Positions 55,799 to 64,000 of a DNA stretch of 64,000 bases are shown here, piece after piece. Where the stretch lies: contig NC_009901.1 in assembly GCF_000018285.1 (NCBI RefSeq), positions 3,161,001 through 3,225,000 of the forward strand. The letters run 5' to 3'. How positions within the stretch are numbered: position 1 is the stretch's first letter; each line of letters starts with the position of its first letter. The notes under the pieces were generated by a model. That model worked only from the letters and a program-made list of their open reading frames with translations, searched no databases and was not told the DNA's origin. The position numbers and the translations under genes are program-made. This DNA is from Shewanella pealeana ATCC 700345. GTDB lineage: Bacteria; Pseudomonadota; Gammaproteobacteria; Enterobacterales; Shewanellaceae.

Positions 55799-56689
55799 AT
55801 GTACTCACACCTTCCGCCATTAAATGCACTTAGAGCCTTTGAAGCATCGGCTAGGCTGATGAGCTTTACCCTTGCTGGTAAAGAACTCTTTGTCACCCAT
55901 GGAGCCATCAGCAAGCAGGTAAAGTTATTGGAAGAGTTCGTGGGTATGCCGCTGTTTATTAGGCAACATCGTAGCCTTAAACTCACCGATGAGGGCGAGC
56001 GCTACTTTATTAATATCAAAGCAGCGCTGCATACGATTAACAACGCCACTAGCGACTTGGTCACTCAACCTCTGAGGACTCAAACCTTGGCGATTAATGT
56101 ATTACCCAGCTTAACGATTAGCTGGCTAATACCTAGAATGGAAGAGTTTAAGTCGCGCTATCCTCATCTGTATGTCGACTTATCCATTGGTGACTTTGAA
56201 GTTGACTTTAACAGTGTTAATTACGATATCGCCATTCGAAGCAGTACCACAGTGCCAAAAGCGGCCAATGTAATAACCTTAATGGATGAGGATCTCTGTC
56301 TGGTGTGCTCGCCTGATCTCGCCTGTAATCTTAAAAACCTTGAAGACGTAAACACCATGACCTTATTACAGCACACGACAAGGCCGGGGCTATGGCAGTT
56401 ATGGGCCAAGAGTGTTGGGCTTGAGCTAACGACGGAAAAAAAGTTTGGTGTAGAGCATTTTTATATGCTCAGCCAGGCGGCTGTAAGTGGTATGGGCGTA
56501 GCACTGATCCCGCGCTTCTTTATTGAGGATGAGCTTAAAATGGGCAGACTGGTGATCCCATTCAATGCAGATTTCACCAGCCCTTATCGCTATTACTTAT
56601 TGACACCAAAATCGAGTAACCTGCCGTTAAAAGTGCAATCTTTTATCGACTGGCTACTCGAACTATTTAGCCCATATAGGCAGCAATAG
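55799..56689 (+). CDS. LysR-family transcriptional regulator, GcvA-like
   Basis: The 296-residue regulator has the N-terminal helix-turn-helix LPPLNALRAFEASARLMSFT, then LAGKELFVTHGAISKQVKLL and EEFVGMPLFIRQHRSLKLTD, typical of the GcvA/AmpR subgroup. A substrate-binding domain fills the C-terminal half. It is divergent from the TSUP permease with a 120-bp gap, so that gene, and perhaps the beta-lactamase beyond it, are candidate targets. The effector is unknown. Confidence 0.9.
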   Translation: MYSHLPPLNALRAFEASARLMSFTLAGKELFVTHGAISKQVKLLEEFVGMPLFIRQHRSLKLTDEGERYFINIKAALHTINNATSDLVTQPLRTQTLAINVLPSLTISWLIPRMEEFKSRYPHLYVDLSIGDFEVDFNSVNYDIAIRSSTTVPKAANVITLMDEDLCLVCSPDLACNLKNLEDVNTMTLLQHTTRPGLWQLWAKSVGLELTTEKKFGVEHFYMLSQAAVSGMGVALIPRFFIEDELKMGRLVIPFNADFTSPYRYYLLTPKSSNLPLKVQSFIDWLLELFSPYRQQ

Positions 56690-56723
56690 CGTTAGTGATG
56701 ACTAACTCTCTGCTTAAGCCACA

Positions 56724-58697
56724 TTAGATAACGTCGTTTTCGGCTAAATCGAACATCTCTAAGTAGTTCATACCTGCATGAACGCTTAAGTCAAAGTTAA
56801 GCACCTTATGACACACATCATAAAGCTTTTCACCAAACCACTCTCTATCAAAAGCTTCTAGAGCGTTGATAATGCCCGCTTGGCACAAATTGCCTTTTAA
56901 GCTCTCTGGCGCCATAGCATCGATAAAGCTGGCAACTAAACCATATAGATCACGCTCGGCTTCTCCCTCAACCTCCCAAAGGGTTGGATCGGCATATTGG
57001 CAAGCGTAATGACTGGCGGCAATATCTAGCCCAATGCCAAAGTTGACTAAAATGGCTTTATTGGGATTACAGATGATATTTTTAGGGCAAATAGCACCAT
57101 GATAAATATCCATTTGATGCATGTATTGTAGGCCAGTGAGTAACTGAGTAAACCACATCAACGGTTGGCCAAGTTTGATCTCTTTGACTTCGTCAATTGA
57201 TTCACCATATTCCCAAGCACGAGCAATAAACAGGTTATCACTTTGTGGTAGCTGACCAAATGCTAATACTTTTTCAATATGAGGGTGATAAACTTTTGCT
57301 AGCGTCCGATAAATACTACTCAGCATCGGCCAGTTAGCTTCAACTTTACTGTATATTGATACGCCACATTGATATTGGCCCTGTAGGTGAGTCGCGCGCC
57401 AGAACTGGCTGGTTTCTTTGGCTGCAATAAATTGCTCAAGCTTAAAGTGATGGTCAATGATTGCGCCGGCGCAGATTTCAATTTTTTCAGGGACGGTATC
57501 ACATACACCGTGATCGATTAATGCAGATAAATCACTGCGCAATGCGTCTAAATCTGTAGTGCTGCCCGCAACAGCCTCACGATACCACTGATAAATACGC
57601 GGCTGTTGAGTTTGCTCGGCAATGGCGAGGAAACCTTGTGCATAAGCCTTAATATCATCACTGCTACTGACATTATCTTTGATATCAATAAACTCGACAT
57701 CGCCCATATCGGAAACAAAGATACAGTTGCTCGTCCAGCCACCAACCGTAAAACCACGGCGATGGATCTGCTGCAATCCAGTGACGCTTCGGCGCAACAC
57801 TTCAAGTAACTGATAAGTGGTCATCTGCTTCGAATCGAGTACATTCAAAGGTACTCCTCGAGGCATACGAATCGGGAGAACTAGCTGCTCACCGTCTTGG
57901 ATAAGGGGCGCACAATAGGGAACACCGCAACAGCCTGACAAAGACTGCAGACGTAAGAATTCACTTCTCAGCTGTGCCTCATGAGCCTCGGATTGGTCGC
58001 TATCGGCAAATTGAGTGGGGATAAGCACTTTTAATAGCCAAGGTGCGGTCCACTCACCAGGGTTGTATTCAGCCTGCCAGACCTCTAGGCCACTTTGAAT
58101 AAACAGGCACTTGAGTTTGGTGAAGTCTTGGATCTTATTGTTACGTTTCTCGACAATGGCAACCTGACCAATGGTTTCTAATACCAACTCTTTTTGAGTG
58201 TCGGTCACTTGGTGCTTTCTAGGCGCTGTGAGTCCCCACTCGGTAGTTAACGCCTCGACAATTTGCTTTGGTGTGTAGATACTCAGCGAGCCTTGCTGCT
58301 TTTCGAGTTCAATCTCCTCGCCTTTACGGCCAGTCACAAACACCATACCTTGGCACCAAGGTGCATAAACCCCAACAGGAATTTTATGCTTGACGTTACC
58401 CGCTAAAACACGAGCAACATAGTTTGCCTTAGCAAGGCTGTTATCCACTTCGCGGCCATCGAGGGACCAAGCATGCATGCCAGCATCAAGTCTGCCAATG
58501 TAGCCTTTAACATCGACAACATAGACGCCCCACTCGCCTATCACGAGCGCATCAACCTCCATGGCCTGACCCGATTTTGTAGGAATTTCAACATTTGTCA
58601 GTAGGATATAGTCTTCTGGAAGCTCGTCAGCTAACAGGGAGAATGCCCAACGTTCGGCATCGTTAACCGGTGTTCCAAAACTTATCATTCTTGCCAT
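56724..58697 (-). CDS. NERD-domain protein with degenerate kinase-like regions
   Basis: The 657-residue protein has an N-terminal NERD domain (about residues 10-130). The nuclease-like residues appear as EVDALVIGEWG (Glu47, Asp49) and VVDVKG (Asp62, Lys64). After a linker come two kinase-like lobes: one around LQQIHRRGFTVGGWTSNCIF, and a second with MDIYHGAICPKNIICNPNKA and ILVNFGIGLD. The second lacks the catalytic aspartate of HRD (HGA instead) and has NFG in place of DFG, so it is probably a pseudokinase. I chose ATG 58697 with AAGGAG upstream; the longer reading crosses the rraB terminator. NERD-kinase proteins occur in some defence loci, but nothing here shows that. Confidence 0.87.
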   Translation of the reverse strand: MARMISFGTPVNDAERWAFSLLADELPEDYILLTNVEIPTKSGQAMEVDALVIGEWGVYVVDVKGYIGRLDAGMHAWSLDGREVDNSLAKANYVARVLAGNVKHKIPVGVYAPWCQGMVFVTGRKGEEIELEKQQGSLSIYTPKQIVEALTTEWGLTAPRKHQVTDTQKELVLETIGQVAIVEKRNNKIQDFTKLKCLFIQSGLEVWQAEYNPGEWTAPWLLKVLIPTQFADSDQSEAHEAQLRSEFLRLQSLSGCCGVPYCAPLIQDGEQLVLPIRMPRGVPLNVLDSKQMTTYQLLEVLRRSVTGLQQIHRRGFTVGGWTSNCIFVSDMGDVEFIDIKDNVSSSDDIKAYAQGFLAIAEQTQQPRIYQWYREAVAGSTTDLDALRSDLSALIDHGVCDTVPEKIEICAGAIIDHHFKLEQFIAAKETSQFWRATHLQGQYQCGVSIYSKVEANWPMLSSIYRTLAKVYHPHIEKVLAFGQLPQSDNLFIARAWEYGESIDEVKEIKLGQPLMWFTQLLTGLQYMHQMDIYHGAICPKNIICNPNKAILVNFGIGLDIAASHYACQYADPTLWEVEGEAERDLYGLVASFIDAMAPESLKGNLCQAGIINALEAFDREWFGEKLYDVCHKVLNFDLSVHAGMNYLEMFDLAENDVI

Positions 58698-58760
58698 TCT
58701 TTTCTCCTTCGGTGGCAATTGATACATATAAGGACTATCCGTATTCTTAACTTTTGGGCA

Positions 58761-58787
58761 CAAAAAAGCCACTAATATAAGTGGCTT
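58761..58787 (-). terminator. Terminator of rraB
   Basis: On the minus strand AAGCCACT / AGTGGCTT with a 6-base loop is followed by six T. It lies 26 bases after the rraB stop and supports the shorter start chosen for the NERD gene. Confidence 0.85.
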
Positions 58788-58812
58788 ATTTTGAAAAGAT
58801 TTTTAGCTTATT

Positions 58813-59199
58813 TTAGTGCTTACAGTCGTCGCCACACTCATGTGCGTCGTCAGCGAAATCATCATCGCCTTCTTGATGCTGCATCACACCCCAACCGTCG
58901 GTAACACCACCGAACTCTTGGGCAAACTCATGCAAACTAATCTCTTGTTCAACAATAGTGTCGTATTCCGGCACCATATTTAAACAAACGATTAGTTCCC
59001 ACTTACCAGACTCATCATTTAGAAGAAGTTCGATTTCTCCTTCAAGATCTGACTTACCTAGCTCTTCAAGTGCAGACTCTGCATCGCGCTGATCTTCAAA
59101 AACTAAGAAGAAATCAACATCGAGAGCTGCTGATAAGTCGATACCGGCATCAGCCATCGCTTCAAGCATTTTGCCATTGTCATCATCTGGAAACTGCAT
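58813..59199 (-). CDS. rraB: RraB-family ribonuclease E regulator
   Basis: The 128-residue, very acidic protein contains FPDDDNGKMLEAMADAGIDL, LDVDFFLVFEDQRDAESAL and FAQEFGGVTDGWGVM, the core of the RraB family. RraB binds RNase E and lowers its activity in E. coli. The C-terminal tail is Asp/His/Cys-rich (ADDAHECGDDCKH) and could bind a metal, unlike the E. coli protein. It is followed by a strong terminator. Confidence 0.88.
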   Translation of the reverse strand: MQFPDDDNGKMLEAMADAGIDLSAALDVDFFLVFEDQRDAESALEELGKSDLEGEIELLLNDESGKWELIVCLNMVPEYDTIVEQEISLHEFAQEFGGVTDGWGVMQHQEGDDDFADDAHECGDDCKH

Positions 59200-59218
59200 G
59201 TCTATCCTCTCTTCTTAG

Positions 59219-59449
59219 TTACTCAGCAATAATTTTAACGCTTTCGCCGTTAAAACTAACCACTTCACCAGCAATCACTTTCTTGCGCTTGCGTGTTTCA
59301 ACTTCACCGTTAACGGTCACTTGCCCTTCAGAAATAACGTGCTTGGCTTCGCCACCTGCACTCATCATTCCTTGGACTTTCAATACTTTGTATAATTCGA
59401 TGTATTCTTCGCCTGACTTTAGTGTCAGCGTTGGAGTATCTGCACTCAC
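59219..59449 (-). CDS. ybcJ: S4-domain RNA-binding protein, YbcJ-like
   Basis: The 76-residue protein matches E. coli YbcJ in its second half: HVISEGQVTVNGEVETRKRK followed by KVIAGEVVSFNG. The S4 fold binds structured RNA. It has only one domain and stands upstream of rraB on the same strand, 19 bases away, so the two may be cotranscribed. Both would then act on RNA. Confidence 0.9.
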   Translation of the reverse strand: MSADTPTLTLKSGEEYIELYKVLKVQGMMSAGGEAKHVISEGQVTVNGEVETRKRKKVIAGEVVSFNGESVKIIAE

Positions 59450-59519
59450 TGTATTTCGCCTTAAATAACTAGAACTGACGCCATTATAGCACTCAATTTA
59501 TCATGCGAGTGCATGGTTT

Positions 59520-60053
59520 CTAACACCTTTGTGCAGCCAAAAGCCCATAAAGGCAGTCATCAAACCATTGTTCGCCTATTTTGCAGTTTTCTCGCAATAA
59601 ACCTTCACGTACAAAGCCACACTTTTCCAGTACTTTGGTTGAAGCAATATTTTGCTCTATACAGTAGGCGATAAACTTATGTGGCTTAAAAGATAAACAA
59701 GCCCAATCAATAATAGCTTGCAGGCTTTCACTGGCAAAACCTTGCCCATGGGCCTTGGGATGGATCATATAGCCAACTTGCATCTGCCCCATTTCAGCAT
59801 CGCTATTTTGCAAGCCAATAAAACCGATAAAGTCTTGTGTATGCACATCCTCGATAATAGTGAGTAACCACTCGCCTTCACTAAAATCGCGGTTTGCTAA
59901 AACACGCTCGAACTTTTGTCGTATAACCGATTCGGCCTGAGGTTTTCGTACAAACTCATTAAGCTGTTCACTTGAGTGAGTATATAAAAAATTATCCCAA
60001 TCACTTGAAATAACACTTCTTAACCTGAGTCTATCGGTATACAGTTCGAGCAT
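59520..60053 (-). CDS. GNAT-family N-acetyltransferase, RimJ/RimL-like
   Basis: The 177-residue protein starts MLELYTDRLRLRSVISSDWD and contains the acetyl-CoA segment MIHPKAHGQGFASESLQAII and FIAYCIEQNIASTKVLEKCG followed by FVREGLLREN, typical of RimJ/RimL-like acetyltransferases. The acetylated substrate is not predictable; members modify ribosomal proteins, antibiotics or small amines. It stands alone. Confidence 0.88.
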   Translation of the reverse strand: MLELYTDRLRLRSVISSDWDNFLYTHSSEQLNEFVRKPQAESVIRQKFERVLANRDFSEGEWLLTIIEDVHTQDFIGFIGLQNSDAEMGQMQVGYMIHPKAHGQGFASESLQAIIDWACLSFKPHKFIAYCIEQNIASTKVLEKCGFVREGLLRENCKIGEQWFDDCLYGLLAAQRC

Positions 60054-60087
60054 GTTGTTCCCCTCTTACACTTGAAATAACAGCAGA

Positions 60088-60366
60088 TTAACCTCTGCTT
60101 GTTACTTCTAGAAGGTGATAACCGAACTGAGTTTTAACTGGCCCTTGAACTTCGTTCAATGGCGCACTGAAAACGACTTCGTCAAACTCTTTAACCATCA
60201 TGCCAGGACCAAAAGAACCAAGGTCACCGCCTTGAGCTGAAGATGGGCAAGAAGAGTTAGCTTTTGCTACATCACCAAAGTCAGCACCATCTAAGATCTG
60301 TTGCTTAAGTTCTAGACATTGTGCTTCTGTATCTACGAGTAGGTGTCTTGCTGTCGCTTGTACCAT
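60088..60366 (-). CDS. ppiC: Parvulin-type peptidyl-prolyl isomerase PpiC
   Basis: The 92-residue protein is a single rotamase domain without signal peptide, as in E. coli PpiC. Segments ATARHLLVDTEAQCLELKQQ, SSAQGGDLGSFGPGMMVKEF, VVFSAPLNEVQGPVKTQFGY and HLLEV are characteristic. It acts in the cytoplasm on proline bonds during folding. Confidence 0.93.
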   Translation of the reverse strand: MVQATARHLLVDTEAQCLELKQQILDGADFGDVAKANSSCPSSAQGGDLGSFGPGMMVKEFDEVVFSAPLNEVQGPVKTQFGYHLLEVTSRG

Positions 60367-60499
60367 GATTTAACTCCATAAATTAAATGATATTGCCAAT
60401 TTTAGGCAAAATAAAACCCAGCCAGTATATACCATTATTTATAGTCAAACGACTTGCAAATACGGTACATCCCAGCTGGGTTATTACAGATTGGTTATC

Positions 60500-62332
60500 T
60501 TACTTTTGTGAAGCAATCCAATCGTTCACTTTTAGCTCCATCACTTCCATCGGCAGCGAACCCGAAGTTAGGATCTGATCGTGAAAGGCTTTTAAGTCAA
60601 ACTTATCGCCAAGCTCCTGCTCCGACTTTGCTCGCAGCGCTAAGATCTGTAATTGGCCAACTTTATAGCTTAATGCTTGACCAGGAATAGCCATATAACG
60701 CTCAACTTCTGCGATGATGTCTGACTCCGCCATTGGCGAGTTATCTTTCATATACTGAATCGCTTGCTCACGCGTCCAACCTTTAGCATGCAGACCAGTA
60801 TCCACCACTAAGCGCATTGCACGTAGCATCTCATCAGAAAGCTTACCAAAGTATTGATAGGGATCGTTAAACAGCCCCATCTCAATACCTAAGTACTCAG
60901 CATAGAGTCCCCAACCCTCTTCAAATGCCGTGTAGCCGCCAAAGCGTTGAAACTCTGGGACACCGGTTAACTCTTGTTTAATCGCAATTTGGAAGTGATG
61001 ACCAGGAGCGGCTTCATGCAGGGATAAAGTGGTCATGCCCCATTTAGGCTGCGCTTTCAGGTTATAGGTATTAATATAGAATACACCAGGACGTGAACCA
61101 TCTACTGCAGGTGCATCATAAGATGCGCCTGCCGCCGATTGCTCTCTAAAGCTCTCTACTGGCTTAACCACATAATCAGCTTTAGGCATGACGTTGAAGT
61201 ACTTAGGCATCTGAACATTGATTTGCTCTTTGAGCTCCATATAGCCATCAATTAAGCCTTGACGCTCTGTAAAGAAGTACTGCGGCTCAGAAGATAATGA
61301 TGCAAAAAATGCGTTCAAGTCTCCTTCAAAGTCAACTTGTACACGCACCTTATCCATTTCGGATAAAATTCGAGCAACTTCATCTAAACCGACCTTATGG
61401 ATTTCATCTACTGGCATAGTCGTTGTCGTATGTGAGTTAGCCAGATGTTGATACCAAACTTTACCGTTTGGAAGGCCCCACCAACCGTCAGTCGCACGAG
61501 ACGACTTGATATAAGTATTCTGGAAGTAATTACGTAATGAAGTCAGCTCAGGTATCAACTGCTCACCAATTAGCTTAGTGTATTCTGCAGTGATGGCCTG
61601 CTTGTCAGTATCTGAAAAAGACTCAGGCATTAGGGTGATCGGGGTATAGAATAAGCTATCGTCTACGTTATCGACTAACTGCGCACTCAGCTGAGGAATA
61701 ATGCGTTCAACAAGCACACGCGGTAACACGACTTTGCTCTCGATGCCTTCATTCATTCGAACTTGGGCGAGCTTAAGCCAGTCAATAAATCCCAGCAAAC
61801 GCTTTTCCCAGTTACGGTAGTCTTCCACGGTGTTAAACGGCTGAGCACTTTCACCGCTGCCAAGCTGTACCATGCTGATAACAGTGCTATAAAACTGGTT
61901 CATCGGCATAAAGTGATTAGGGAATGTCTCATCAGCCAAGGCAACATTGCGATCATAATTAAACATGTCGTAGCTAAGCTTTAACTCATTTGACAACTGG
62001 TCACGATCAATTTTTTTGACCTCTTTTAAGTATCGAGTATTAAGTTGATGACGCTCAGTTAAATAAGCATGTGATAAGCCATCACCAAATTGGTCGTTAT
62101 AGTCATTAACACCAACAAAAGTGGCGTAGATAGGTTCTAGCTTCAATAAATCGTTAAAGTAGTTGTCCACTAATAACAGGTAAGCCTGCTCTGCTGACTG
62201 CTCTTGACCAGCCTCGTTAGCTGCTATTTGGCTCGTTTGCTCTTGTGCCTGTGTTTGCTTTGCATCATTTTCACCACAGCCAGCTAACCCTAAAATTGCG
62301 CCAATTGACAACGCAAGAACCGCCTTCCTCAT
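60500..62332 (-). CDS. DUF885-family lipoprotein, putative peptidase
   Basis: The 610-residue protein is a lipoprotein: MRKAVLALSIGAILGLAGC gives the lipobox cysteine at residue 19, followed by a Gln/Glu-rich linker. The rest is a helical DUF885 domain. The zinc-like motif is LSLHEAAPGHHFQIAIKQEL, and later FEEGWGLYAEYLGIEMGLF, which together resemble a metallopeptidase active site. The family is uncharacterised but probably hydrolyses peptides in the periplasm. It is divergent from the GGDEF-like gene at 62402. Confidence 0.88.
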   Translation of the reverse strand: MRKAVLALSIGAILGLAGCGENDAKQTQAQEQTSQIAANEAGQEQSAEQAYLLLVDNYFNDLLKLEPIYATFVGVNDYNDQFGDGLSHAYLTERHQLNTRYLKEVKKIDRDQLSNELKLSYDMFNYDRNVALADETFPNHFMPMNQFYSTVISMVQLGSGESAQPFNTVEDYRNWEKRLLGFIDWLKLAQVRMNEGIESKVVLPRVLVERIIPQLSAQLVDNVDDSLFYTPITLMPESFSDTDKQAITAEYTKLIGEQLIPELTSLRNYFQNTYIKSSRATDGWWGLPNGKVWYQHLANSHTTTTMPVDEIHKVGLDEVARILSEMDKVRVQVDFEGDLNAFFASLSSEPQYFFTERQGLIDGYMELKEQINVQMPKYFNVMPKADYVVKPVESFREQSAAGASYDAPAVDGSRPGVFYINTYNLKAQPKWGMTTLSLHEAAPGHHFQIAIKQELTGVPEFQRFGGYTAFEEGWGLYAEYLGIEMGLFNDPYQYFGKLSDEMLRAMRLVVDTGLHAKGWTREQAIQYMKDNSPMAESDIIAEVERYMAIPGQALSYKVGQLQILALRAKSEQELGDKFDLKAFHDQILTSGSLPMEVMELKVNDWIASQK

Positions 62333-62401
62333 TTTATTATTCCTTTTCTTTATTGTTAGTCTTCTATTTTTTCTATACTTAAACCAAATAAGGAGCCTTT
62401 A

Positions 62402-62917
62402 ATGATCTATTCATTCAGCAACTCTGGCTTTAGGGATCCTGAAACAGGTGTCTATAACCAAACCTATTTTATGGAAGTCTTTAATCGTGAATGGCATCGC
62501 CATATACGTGACCACAAAAGTCTCGCCTTATTGTATCTATGCCCACACATTCATGAAACTATTTCTCAACCACAATTGTTAGAATTATTCATGAAGCAAG
62601 TACAACAAGCACTATTGCGATCTACAGATCTACTTGCAAGGCTCGATAATCAGGCATTCGCACTGGGTATATTTGAAGTTGATGAAGATGGTGCTCATGT
62701 GGTTATCGATAGATTAGAGCAAACTATCAACGAATTTAATCATAACCTTAAAAAGCAACATCACGGTGAAATAGCCTATGAACTTGGTGGCTGTATTTGT
62801 AGTCCAAATAGAGACCTTCACCTTGAAACACTATTTGAGGCAGTGGAGCAACACACAGATCAAATGCGTTTGCCGCAAACAGTTGAACATAGACTTATTC
62901 ATCTCTGTCCCCTGTAA
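62402..62917 (+). CDS. Degenerate GGDEF-domain protein
   Basis: The 171-residue protein has the layout of a lone GGDEF domain: FRDPETGVYNQTYFMEVFNR near the start and the expected strands after it. At the signature position it has LARLDNQAFALGIF, so GGDEF is replaced by LDNQAF. It cannot be an active diguanylate cyclase and may bind GTP or a partner instead. AGGAG precedes the ATG. A strong terminator follows. Confidence 0.82.
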   Translation: MIYSFSNSGFRDPETGVYNQTYFMEVFNREWHRHIRDHKSLALLYLCPHIHETISQPQLLELFMKQVQQALLRSTDLLARLDNQAFALGIFEVDEDGAHVVIDRLEQTINEFNHNLKKQHHGEIAYELGGCICSPNRDLHLETLFEAVEQHTDQMRLPQTVEHRLIHLCPL

Positions 62918-62950
62918 CGACAAAGTATCGTTAGCTCAAATTCAAAGCAT

Positions 62951-62978
62951 AAAAAAGCCCCTAAAAAGGGGCTTTTTT
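62951..62978. terminator. Terminator between convergent genes
   Basis: AAAAAAGCCCC / GGGGCTTTTTT with a 6-base loop. It serves both the GGDEF-like gene and the convergent TPR gene. Confidence 0.92.
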
Positions 62979-62990
62979 CAACTTACAAAA

Positions 62991-64000
62991 TTATAGGGCT
63001 ACGTTATGTACGCGAGCCTTTTCTTTAATGTAAGAGATATAACTCTTAGCTGAACGCGCTGTTTTCTTATCATTAGCAGCAAGTTTGGCATACTTATATG
63101 CTGACTTGTACTGCTTAAGATTAAGATAAGCTAATGCCAGTTCAAACTGAGCTTCGCCAGGGTTTTTTATACCTGCATCAAGAGACTTTTTCAGCACGGT
63201 AACAGCAGACTTATGCTGTCCATCCAACGCTAAAATACGGCCTTGTCTGAGGTACAATTTACCACTGTTGTTTATCGCAGCAGCTTTACCATATGTCTGA
63301 GCAGCTTGTTTCATCTCCTTAGCATTTTGGTAAAAACCAGCGAGTGAAGTCAGGGTTTTCTCGTCTTCTTTGATCAAGCCCGATTTCATATGCTTAGTCA
63401 TAATTTTAGCAGCGTAGTACGGCGAGCCATCTGCCGCAAGAAGCTGTGACAATCGAGTAATATTACCCGCTGTCTCTAAAAAACCATTCTTATAAGCTAA
63501 GTCGTATGTAGCAAGCGACTTACTATTATCACCGGTCAAAAGATAGAACTGAGCTAACTGAACCCAAAGACGCTTATCTTCCGGAAATAATGGCACCATT
63601 ATTTCTAGAACTTTAACAGAGTCTTTGTATTTCTTCTGGTTGTAGTACGCTGTTAGTTTCACCTGATATAAAGTCTTATCAGGCTTTTCAGAAATGGCTA
63701 GGCCTTTATCTGCAACTTTAAGGACCTTATCCCACTCTTTTTGCTCAGAATGTGCAATAGCTATACGCTTATAGACTTGTGCATCTTCTTTACAGGTAAA
63801 CTCCATCCACTTGTAATACATCGGGATAGACTCTTTAAACTTCTTCTCTCCAATCAGGAGGTCAGCGTAGAGCCGTAGAGTTTGAGCGTGATCAACACCA
63901 CCAAGAATATCAGCATCAATCGCAGACTTTAGGTACTTAACCGCGGTACCCATCTGTCCTTTTTCCGCATAAAAGTTACCTAACATACGGGCGATATAAG
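62991..64000 (-). CDS. TPR-repeat protein, 5' partial
   Basis: The frame is open to the window end, so the true start is outside. What is visible is about 336 residues of tetratricopeptide-like helices, for example MLGNFYAEKGQMGTAVKYLK, AIAHSEQKEWDKVLKVADKG and LRQGRILALDGQHKSAVTVL. It ends KARVHNVAL. Similar TPR proteins are found next to TonB systems in Shewanella and Vibrio, but the neighbouring genes lie outside the window. It probably mediates protein contacts. Confidence 0.87.
   Translation of the reverse strand, partial: YIARMLGNFYAEKGQMGTAVKYLKSAIDADILGGVDHAQTLRLYADLLIGEKKFKESIPMYYKWMEFTCKEDAQVYKRIAIAHSEQKEWDKVLKVADKGLAISEKPDKTLYQVKLTAYYNQKKYKDSVKVLEIMVPLFPEDKRLWVQLAQFYLLTGDNSKSLATYDLAYKNGFLETAGNITRLSQLLAADGSPYYAAKIMTKHMKSGLIKEDEKTLTSLAGFYQNAKEMKQAAQTYGKAAAINNSGKLYLRQGRILALDGQHKSAVTVLKKSLDAGIKNPGEAQFELALAYLNLKQYKSAYKYAKLAANDKKTARSAKSYISYIKEKARVHNVAL

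Noticed and set aside
58698..58772. N-terminal extension of the NERD protein
   Set aside because: It crosses the rraB terminator; a strong AAGGAG lies before the ATG at 58697.

Overview
The window reads as chromosomal DNA of a marine gammaproteobacterium, most likely Shewanella or a close relative in the Alteromonadales. This is inferred from protein families and neighbourhoods (fadIJ, a FadL porin, a five- to six-gene Bat/MoxR operon, a sigma/DUF3379 pair, PutP, NrdDG with NrdR and Fnr-type sites, SbcDC, AvtA, an SslE/AcfD-like M60 lipoprotein, a chromosomal OXA beta-lactamase); no database search was possible. Most of it is ordinary, densely packed core genome.

Layout: 1-2.1 kb holds the end of a GGDEF-EAL protein and then an unusual three-gene unit: a secreted protein with a 13-residue peptide repeated almost five times, followed by two paralogous 38-residue proteins ending in WWN. 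2.1-6 kb carries fatty-acid oxidation genes fadI-fadJ on the minus strand with a FadR-type operator. 6.4-13.4 kb is a MoxR/DUF58/DUF4381/BatA/BatB-BatC/BatD operon. 13.6-18.1 kb has an ECF sigma factor with its DUF3379 partner, putP, and fadL with a second FadR-type operator. 18.4-23.5 kb is an RND efflux operon ending in a YgaP-like DUF2892 protein and a periplasmic rhodanese. 23.6-34.7 kb has a VF530 protein, an outer-membrane barrel, ribA, yibL, the anaerobic ribonucleotide reductase nrdD-nrdG, a MarR regulator divergent from a quinone-oxidoreductase-like enzyme, an RssA-type patatin and a DEAD-box helicase.

The accessory part is 36.8-41.4 kb. It stacks a REP-associated-type transposase bracketed by inverted repeats, a MITE-like element (a partial second copy lies at 34.8 kb), the stump of an integron integrase with a perfect LexA box, two gene cassettes each closed by an attC-like site, and a 5'-truncated IS91-family transposase. 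I read this as the remnant of a chromosomal integron whose integrase was cut by the MITE-like element.

From 41.8 kb the window returns to core functions on both strands: a MepM-type peptidase, sbcDC, avtA, the SslE-like lipoprotein, an OXA beta-lactamase, a TSUP permease, a LysR regulator, a NERD protein with degenerate kinase-like regions, rraB, a YbcJ-like S4 protein, a GNAT acetyltransferase, ppiC, a DUF885 lipoprotein, a degenerate GGDEF protein and the 3' end of a TPR protein.

Themes that link genes: fatty-acid uptake (fadL) and oxidation (fadIJ) share a FadR-type operator; anaerobic dNTP synthesis shows paired NrdR boxes plus an Fnr/EtrA-type site; the integron stump retains SOS-type control. 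The best candidates for something undescribed are the repeat-peptide unit at 1.4-2.0 kb and the integron cassettes at 39-40.3 kb.
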